From NCBI GenBank assembly GCA_001655205.1, contig LPNZ01006518.1, positions 1 to 26,122 on the forward strand: a stretch of DNA of 26,122 bases, given 5' to 3'. A program made the position numbers and the translations under genes. The notes beneath the pieces were generated by a model, which worked only from the letters and a program-made list of their open reading frames with translations, was not told the DNA's origin and searched no databases. Of the stretch, positions 19,901 to 26,122 are shown piece by piece. Position 1 is the first letter of the stretch. Each line of letters starts with the position of its first letter. The DNA comes from Lenisia limosa (lineage: Eukaryota; Breviatea).

Positions 19901-22900
19901 NNNNNNNNNNNNNNNNNNNNNNNNNNNNNNNNNNNNNNNNNNNNNNNNNNNNNNNNNTTGAAGACAAAGTGTCAGCAGTAAGTAGGGATGTTTTCCCTTT
20001 GGTTACAAGATACTGTACATATGGTATGAGCATTTGGCCAACTATTTCTTCTTTTTTGCTGTTTAATAATTTGGGCTCGGTCTTTTTCGGACCGAGGGAA
20101 TCCCTTTGATAATCATTCATTAATAACCAAAAGGCACGGTTGGAGCGCCGAGTTGCGGGGAGGCGGAAGGCCCGCGTGACAGCGGATGTGGCTGATCTTC
20201 GCGCAAGATTGGCAGCCCTCAACGCGCAGTAGGCTGGGTTATATTACGACCTTGTCGTAACCAAAGATTTGGTCAAATTTTGCTTCTTTATGGAAGTAGT
20301 TTGGTTTTTCTTCCCTTATTTTATCACTAGAAAATCTGTAAAAGGTGTTGACGATATGGAAGTCCTTTTCGGACTATATTTGGAAACTTAACACATTTTG
20401 ACTGTTTAGGCCGGATCCGTCTCAAGAAGACATCCAAGCCCTCCGTACTAAATTACTCCGAAAACAAAAACAAATGGTGAGGCTTTGTTAGCTGTCTTCG
20501 AGGGGTTTTGATGCTCAATACGACAGAATTTTCAAGCAAATCCTTGAAAATGGAGGTGTTTAACTGAACCACAGCAGCCGTACTAGTATACGTATCATTT
20601 ATATTGTATTTAACTCACGATTGTAGTCTTCAGCAGAGGAGGCCTATATCAAACGGTAAGATGGATCATATTTTATGCGATTCCCGATATCACATTTTGC
20701 ATTAATGCTGTTTTTTCTTTCTTGCGCCAAAAATGTTGCTCACTTTTTAACAGTTAGCCAAGTGGTTGACTTTTTGTTGGCTGCCTTTGACAAACGTCCA
20801 TTTTTCCTCTCACCCCCAGTTGTGAAGAAACCGAATCAGCCGAAGCGGACCTTGCTGCCTCCCACCTCACGCGTAGGGGGGGTGTAATACTGGTTTATAC
20901 TTCTTTTTGTTTTTTGAAGAAAACTGTTATAAACGCTGCTAAATATTAGACAGTCAAAGGATGTGGGTTTAGTGATGGGGTGTATCATCATTTCTTCATT
21001 GGTCGTTATGACATTTCCCTTCAGTTTTCGCCCAATCCCCTGCACAATCCCCTTCAAAGTCCCCGTCCCCAAGCCACTCAGCCTCCTCGTCGCCAACTAA
21101 GTCACCTATGAGTGAGCCAAAGGTTCTTCGTTTTTTCTGCTCTTTTTAACTTTTTTTTATTAACTTCCCCTTTTAGAAAGTTCAGTTCGGTCAGTTCCTG
21201 GCCAAAAAACTGCACCAGCTTGGCAAAGACGATCGTGCGGTCAGCTTCCAGCCGATTCGCCCATGCAGACGTCAGACTTGGTCTCCTCAAGCCAACGGCA
21301 GTCATCCGTTGGGGGGGGGGGGGNNNNNNNNNNNNNNNNNNNNNNNNNNNNNNNNNNNNNNNNNNNNNNNNNNNNNNNNNNNNNNNNNNNNNNNNNNNNN
21401 NNNNNNNNNNNNNNNNNCGGAGAGCTCAGGTTTATGTGTTGTTCTGTGTTGAGGGTTCCTAACTTTCAAACATGATTTTCTCACCTCTTCAGGCACCGAA
21501 TGTTCGTGAACTTCAACTGGAAATATCCCGACTCAGGCGCCAGGTTGGAATAGGGTGCTTGTATTCATCCATAGTTTTCATTTTACCTTTCAGTTATGAT
21601 ACTTTCAAAATGTACCGGAGTAAATCTAAAACATATGTTTTTTTTTCACGCATTTCAGGTAGACATGGACTACCACGCTGCCAGAGTCAAGGCCAGATTG
21701 GAGGCACAAAGGCAGCTTGAAGAGTACAAGGTTGGTTGCTTTATTCGGAGCGTTCTTGTTCAATATGAACACTTTTTTTTTTTTTTTTTTTNNNNNNNNN
21801 NNNNNNNNNNNNNNNNNNNNNNNNNNNNNNNNNNNNNNNNNNNNNNNNNNNNNNNNNNNNNNNCATACCATAAATGCAATTACAGCACACCGAATGTGAT
21901 GCCATTTGTATACGGAGTCATGTAAAAACGAATTTATAAACATTCACAACACAATTGGGTCGAATACTCTATAGTGTACATGTACAAATCATTTACTGAG
22001 ACAATTTGAAAACAAAGAGTTTGAAATTGAGTTCCCGTTATAATATGCCATCAAATTTTGTATTTATTTCCACATAATCTATTGTTACCCCACCCCTAGG
22101 ATGCCTGGGGACGCGAGTTGGCCGAAAAAGTTCGCAGTTTAGAGCGACAAAACGCCATGCTGAAGACCAAGGCTGTGGAATCAAGGAAAGTAAGGGGGCA
22201 TCTTGTGTTAGCTTCGATATGCAACAAATAGTATATACCTACCTATATTACATATAGCTATGTAGTTCTACTGTTTCAATGATAGTTGAAAATGGCATGG
22301 CTATCTTACAACGCTGCTCAGATCACCACCACATTTTGTGTTGTCCCCACGCTCGTCCTCTAACTATTTAGCAACTCTCCGAATCCGAACAAGAAAGGGA
22401 CAAAATCGAGACCGCCCTCAAACGCACCCTCCAACGAATGGATGCAAACGAGCAGGTAAGATACTGGGTGTTTTTTGTTGAGTGTCCTTCTTCAAAGAGC
22501 TCGTGGTTTACTGACAACTTTGATTTTTTTTTTTTTTTTATATTTTTGATCGAATGTATCCAAAAGCTTGGAGCAAAGCACGGGAAATTGTCAATTCTGA
22601 CGTTTCACAGGTCTGGTCAAAGCGGATTATCGACACAAATGACATTGAGCTTGACCTGGAATCCCGGGAAGATGACCTGAGAGGTTTGGCTACATGGGAA
22701 CAGGCTTCACTTTCAATCATACCAGAATGCCATCGCTTAGATCAACTCTCATATCGCTAAATCCCCCCCCCCCCCCNNNNNNNNNNNNNNNNNNNNNNNN
22801 NNNNNNNNNNNNNNNNNNNNNNNNNNNNNNNNNNNNNNNNNNGAGGGCAAGGAAATATCTTAAATCAAATCTTGGGATGTAATTACATATCATATCATAA

Positions 22901-25900
22901 TACACTTAGCACATATCGATTATCTATCCATGTCCACTACAAAAAAGCGAACATTATGCATCTGAAATCGTATTTTGAAGCATGATCAAATAGGATTCTG
23001 ATGAAACATATTGTATCATATAATACACCAGACCTGTTTCTAATTTGTTTAGCACGGATTGAGTCTTTGGAAGCTGAAGTGGCCGAAGCGCATGAGGCAA
23101 CAGATGCGGGTACCAGGGGAAGATGGTTGTGTGATAGAGAAAAGGAGAGAAGAGGAAATGGAAGTGAGGGAAAGGAGAGGGTTAAGAGAAAGATGTCAAA
23201 AATTGGACAAAGCGGAGGGGCGATGAAGAAGAAAGTGAAGGTGAACAGAGGGTATAATAGCAGTACTTTCCCAACGACCAAAAACAACAAACAGTAATAT
23301 CACCCCTTCCCCAGTAATCACACGATACTTTCTAATTCCAAAACCCCTGTTTTACTTTCCTCACTATTCTCAGAGGAGAAGGAGAAACACAAGGTGATGA
23401 AAGTTGTTGACGAACTCAAAGTCAAAGTTGGCGGGAAAGGTTTCTTTATATAACAAGTATTTCGGTTTTAATCTTCTAGATCGAGGATTTGGAGGATAAC
23501 ATCGTTCTTATCAAGGAGGACAAATCTGTGGGTTTCTCAAGTTTCCGTATTTGGAGGTTTTGACGGCGTAAATTACCTTATTAGGAAGTTGAGGACAGGG
23601 TAGAAGCGCGCAATGAAGAAATTGAAGGCTTGAAGGAGACAATGAAAGAAGAGAAGGACCACAGCGACCACCTTCTTGTGAGTGCAATTATGAATGATGG
23701 GCAGATTAAAAAGACAATACCCTACCTCTTGACACACGCTGTATTTATAGCTTTTTACGATATTAGGATGAAGCTGAAGAGGAACACGCAGCAATTGTCA
23801 CAGAATACGAGGCAAGACTTGAAGAAGTATGCAGAATAACTACCCCTTCCAATGCAATCTTGCGTTTTTGAAAAAATTATTCTTTTCTCGCACCAATACC
23901 TCTTATCAAGTTCCAGACCTCTTCACTGCTCAACGATATTACCGTCAAGTCTGAAGAACTGAACATTGTTTGGCGGTGATTAGTGTTGTTGGAGTTGTCA
24001 GACTTCTGATGCCCGAAAAAAAAATCGTACAACATCTATCATCTTACATGCCTCGCCACTCACCCCCAATGGACAGTGCTGCAGAAGAGGGCCTGGGCTT
24101 TGTTTGTTTGTTGTTATCAATCCTCATGTGTTGTCTGCCAACAGAGTTGATTGTGTTTTGTTTCAAATATTTTCCAATTTTACCCTCCACCCCTCACCCC
24201 CCAGCTCATCGATGCTGTGACAGACGAAAGGGACGATATCCAGGACAAGGCCGCCGAGCTAGAGGAACAGCAGAGGGAGGCTCTTGCTAAGATCGAAGTG
24301 AGATGGCCCTTCCGCTCTCATTAAGTAGATAAATAAGAGGCCTTTGTCGCTCATGTTATTCTCCAATTGCCAAAATATTTTGTTCAATTTATTGTACAGT
24401 ATGATAATTATTTAATTGAAAACGATTTCGCTCTCCTTGAAATACCCATTATTCATCTCATTCTGACATTATGCCAGGAGCTTAAGACCCAAATTAGCGA
24501 ACTCAATGAGGACGTTGTTTCGAGAGACGCAACAATCGCCGAAATTACTGAGACGACCAATGCTAAAATACAGGTGGGCTGACACTGTCAATGACTACAT
24601 CAAAATTAGCATTATCATAGAATTGTTTACTTCATGAGCTCTCCCATTTGCCCAAACTACCCCCTTTCCTTCCTCAATTTCTCCGTCACGCCTGTAGTCC
24701 CTTGAAGAGTCTCTAAGCAATGCGGAAGAACTCGCCTGCGAAAATGAGACCAAATACGAAACTGAGGTTGAGGTTTGTGGAGTACGTTGCTTTTTTTTGG
24801 AAGAAGAGAAATAATATGTGTATCTCTTTTTACATTAGAAATCTAGGGAAACAAATAAATACAGAGGGATACCATAAAAATAATTAACATAACTGCTGCT
24901 GTCTTCTCTTCATGTCAAGGGCTACTTGGGTGATTATGATATCGCAAATCTGTATTTCAACACTTTCTATCACAGCAATAAATTGTATATCACACATACC
25001 ATGTATTATATTTTGTAATCCACCAATATACTGTGGTATTATTAACCTACCAAGTTAGTAGAAAATTCGGAACGAAAAGAGAACTGCTTACATGAGAACG
25101 TCAAGCTTACTATCAACTTCGTTTACCCCCCCCCCCGCCCAGAATCNNNNNNNNNNNNNNNNNNNNNNNNNNNNNNNNNNNNNNNNNNNNNNNNNNNNNN
25201 NNNNNNNNNNNNNNNNNNNNNNATGAGGAGGCAATTCAAACTCTCAAGTTGGCGTTTTACTGCTGTGAATGCTACATACTCATGACGATGTTTATTTGTT
25301 TCCCTAGATTTCTAATGTTAATATTCTAATACTCATGTATGACGATGTGGACTGCTCTTCTTTCTTTTTTTTTTTTTTTTCTCATTGCGTCTTTATTGCC
25401 GTTGTACTTTTATTGATAATCTCTTCAGACTCGAACATGAACAAACGGTGTCAGACATTCAGACTATCAACGACCAAATAAAGCAAGAAATGGAAGAAGC
25501 ACATGAAGAGCGGATTTCCTGCACTGTGGGGGGTGGCAGTTTTATAACACTTAACTTTGACCCTATTTTTGCTTATTTTCACTAACATACTTAGTAGTAT
25601 TGATACGATTGTGAAGCCCCCCCCCCCCCTCTTTTNNNNNNNNNNNNNNNNNNNNNNNNNNNNNNNNNNNNNNNNNNNNNNNNNNNNNNNNNNNNNNNNN
25701 NNNNNNNNNNNNNNNNNNNNNNNNNNNNNNNNNNNNNNNNNNNNNNNNNNNNNNNNNNNNNNNNNNNNNNNNNNNNNNNNNNNNNNNNNNNNNNNNNNNN
25801 NNNNNNNNNNNNNNNTAGTGTTCAAACATTTTTTAAACAGAGAAGAAACCCAAATAGACTGCATCAACAACTGTATGACATGAGCCAACATCTTCAACTT

Positions 25901-25909
25901 AAATTTTAG
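16972..25909 (+). CDS. WD40-repeat / long coiled-coil protein, about 990 residues, ~36 exons
   Basis: The chain starts at ATG 16972 (MVPASQLGSILGTIETHDDQ), which splices in phase to the first WD40 strand set. Residues about 1-322 form a WD40 propeller, about 323-550 a charged then Ser/Pro-rich linker, and the rest a coiled coil ending LHQQLYDMSQHLQLKF with TAG at 25907-25909. WD40 propellers are docking platforms and coiled coils give dimerisation or length, so a scaffold or cytoskeletal role is plausible but is inference; no named family was recognised. Almost all junctions agree in phase. A TAG at 20229-20231 is not the end: it lies inside a GTAGGC donor whose use joins in phase to 20410. 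Exons are more GC-rich than those of the muskelin gene. Two gaps (19871-19957, 25147-25222) fall inside exons, so some residues are unknown. Confidence 0.85.
17104..19595 (+). other. WD40 propeller exons
   Basis: Exons: 16972-17032, 17104-17183, 17226-17342, 17425-17481, 17531-17671, 17738-17789, 18145-18203, 18337-18405, 18694-18777, 19107-19193, 19437-19595. Repeat signatures: SSMCYVDGEVWTASLSWGLL; VYCLANVEGLIFAGLSSGEV; VRALAVHDGFIWTASSDFTV followed by KSFD; GHTDAVTQLASAGQYLVSAS with DGLVSIWDT; HTTAITGLVV; VGPVLCAEGVDNMLWLAGGD; DHTGGLTALCLVPSGRLWVA with SRDHTISMHA. About seven blades can be counted, enough for a closed propeller. The exon 18694-18777 (VFTFSREERLGRVWRLPRL) is a weaker strand set. 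The gap 18791-18866 is intronic. Confidence 0.85.
19871..19957. other. Assembly gap inside a WD40-gene exon
   Basis: The reading frame is open on both sides (VIADEECAD before, EDKVSA after), so unknown coding residues are probably hidden here. Of the other gaps, 25147-25222 also falls in an exon. 3990-4052, 5798-5969, 7330-7399, 18791-18866, 21324-21417, 21792-21863, 22777-22842 and 25636-25815 appear to be intronic. Confidence 0.7.
20073..20105. other. Short GC-rich hairpin in an intron
   Basis: CTCGGTC (20076-20082) pairs with GACCGAG (20090-20096) around TTTTTCG, with GGG before and CCC after. It shares GAAAAAGACCG, in the opposite orientation, with the interior of the hAT-like element at 7113-7201 and could be a decayed relative. 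It lies in the intron between 19977 and 20134. Confidence 0.45.
21493..25909 (+). other. C-terminal coiled-coil exons
   Basis: Exons: 21493-21543, 21659-21730, 22100-22189, 22372-22455, 22611-22683, 23053-23109, 23374-23426, 23480-23527, 23585-23677, 23767-23826, 23917-23967, 24205-24297, 24478-24573, 24698-24772, 25055-25099, 25143-25248 (with gap), 25429-25525, 25841-25909. Typical peptides: NVRELQLEISRLRRQ, ELAEKVRSLERQNAMLKTKA, ARIESLEAEVAEAHEAT, RDDIQDKAAELEEQQREALA, ELKTQISELNEDVVSRDATI. Most exons are phase 0 and a multiple of three. Gaps 21792-21863 and 22777-22842 fall in introns. The last exon is short but in phase and ends at a stop. An exon hidden in the gap 25636-25815 cannot be excluded. 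Confidence 0.8.
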
Positions 25910-26122
25910 CGCACATATACAGTGACAGGGAGAGTATTTACCGATTTGCTATGTGATTTTCCAAGGAAAATCGGTCAAGACTTATCCCGGTCACTGTACA
26001 TATATATTAATCACATTCTTATATCCCCCTCTGAACCGCCAGAATCTGATAGCTTCATGACATATTTGACTAATTAATAATCATAACCTATTTCTTCTTT
26101 TTACCTCTCCCCCCCCCCCCCC
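25910..26122. other. 3' flank of the WD40 gene
   Basis: Apart from the miniature element this stretch is AT-rich and ends in a C homopolymer at the window edge. No further exon was recognised. Confidence 0.6.
25918..25998. mobile_element. Miniature Tc1/mariner-like element (copy B)
   Basis: About 81 bp with inverted ends: left TACAGTGACAGGGAGAGTAT, right (reverse) TACAGTGACCGGGATAAGTC, both running into ACCGATTT. Both ends abut TA, the Tc1/mariner target, within a flanking CATA repeat. It starts only 8 bp after the proposed stop codon of the WD40/coiled-coil gene, so it should form part of the 3' untranslated region. Confidence 0.8.

Larger units (their letters stand above)
19756..21307 (+). 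other. Linker: basic helix and Ser/Pro-rich low-complexity segment
   Basis: Exons: 19756 through the gap to 19977, 20134-20228, 20410-20476, 20627-20655, 20820-20872, 21025-21111, 21177-21307. Proline/alanine (NRLVPPAAPAVSSVPQTV) gives way to an acidic stretch, then a very basic helix (ARLERRVAGRRKARVTADVA), another helix (EDIQALRTKLLRKQKQM), then a run of SP and SxxP motifs (FAQSPAQSPSKSPSPSHSAS) and a Ser/Gln-rich tail. The SP motifs look like proline-directed kinase sites. The segment is probably disordered. Frame across 21111/21177 was chosen by phase and composition. Confidence 0.7.

Noticed and set aside
20229-20231. TAG as the stop of a stand-alone WD40 gene
   Set aside because: It is part of a GTAGGC donor. 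Splicing to 20410 restores phase (CA|G) and continues a helical, charged sequence, as expected for one long protein.
21418-21430. Short exon ending GAGAGCTCAG before a GTTTAT donor
   Set aside because: The exon before the gap already ends in phase 0 at 21307, and 21493 starts in phase 0, so no exon is needed; support is too thin.

Overview
The window is nuclear DNA of an intron-dense eukaryote, most likely a free-living protist. Four protein-coding genes fill almost all of 26 kb. Two families are eukaryote-only (a kinesin and a muskelin), GT..AG introns interrupt coding sequence roughly every 20-40 codons, and the standard code fits: conserved exons contain no internal TAA, TAG or TGA. The exact lineage cannot be read from the sequence. 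An intron-rich flagellate is a guess only. There are ten runs of N, many of them beside long C, G, A or T homopolymers, so this is a draft short-read style assembly. The exon chains below were built by hand from homology, splice-site consensus and phase agreement. They should be read as good models, not as transcripts.

Layout: (1) 23-8189, minus strand: a kinesin of about 737 residues in 34 modelled exons, with an acidic/proline-rich N-terminus, a complete motor domain and a coiled-coil tail. The motor looks most like kinesin-6/KIF20. (2) 8190-8931: a divergent intergenic region with an 11-bp-arm hairpin. (3) 8932-15145, plus strand: a muskelin (discoidin-like domain, helical LisH/CTLH-type region, Kelch blades, conserved C-terminus) of about 30 exons and about 730 residues. 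Two joints are unresolved. (4) 15345-16494, minus strand, convergent with muskelin: a small seven-exon gene for a 236-residue single-pass membrane protein of no recognised family. (5) 16972-25909, plus strand: a protein of about 990 residues with an N-terminal WD40 propeller, a Ser/Pro-rich linker and a long coiled coil, in about 36 exons.

Accessory DNA sits almost wholly in introns. There are two miniature hAT-like elements with 8-bp target duplications, three copies of a miniature Tc1/mariner-like element, several short tandem duplications (29-46 bp) at splice sites or a gene start, one (AAC)n microsatellite and one minisatellite. No RNA genes, CRISPR arrays or bacterial features were seen.

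Nothing shows that the four genes form one system. Kinesin and muskelin are divergent neighbours, muskelin and the membrane protein converge, and the membrane protein and the WD40 gene are divergent. The most unusual material is at the gene-structure level: very small introns (26 and 30 nt), G-runs just after donors and C-runs just before acceptors, and tandem duplications that copy splice sites.
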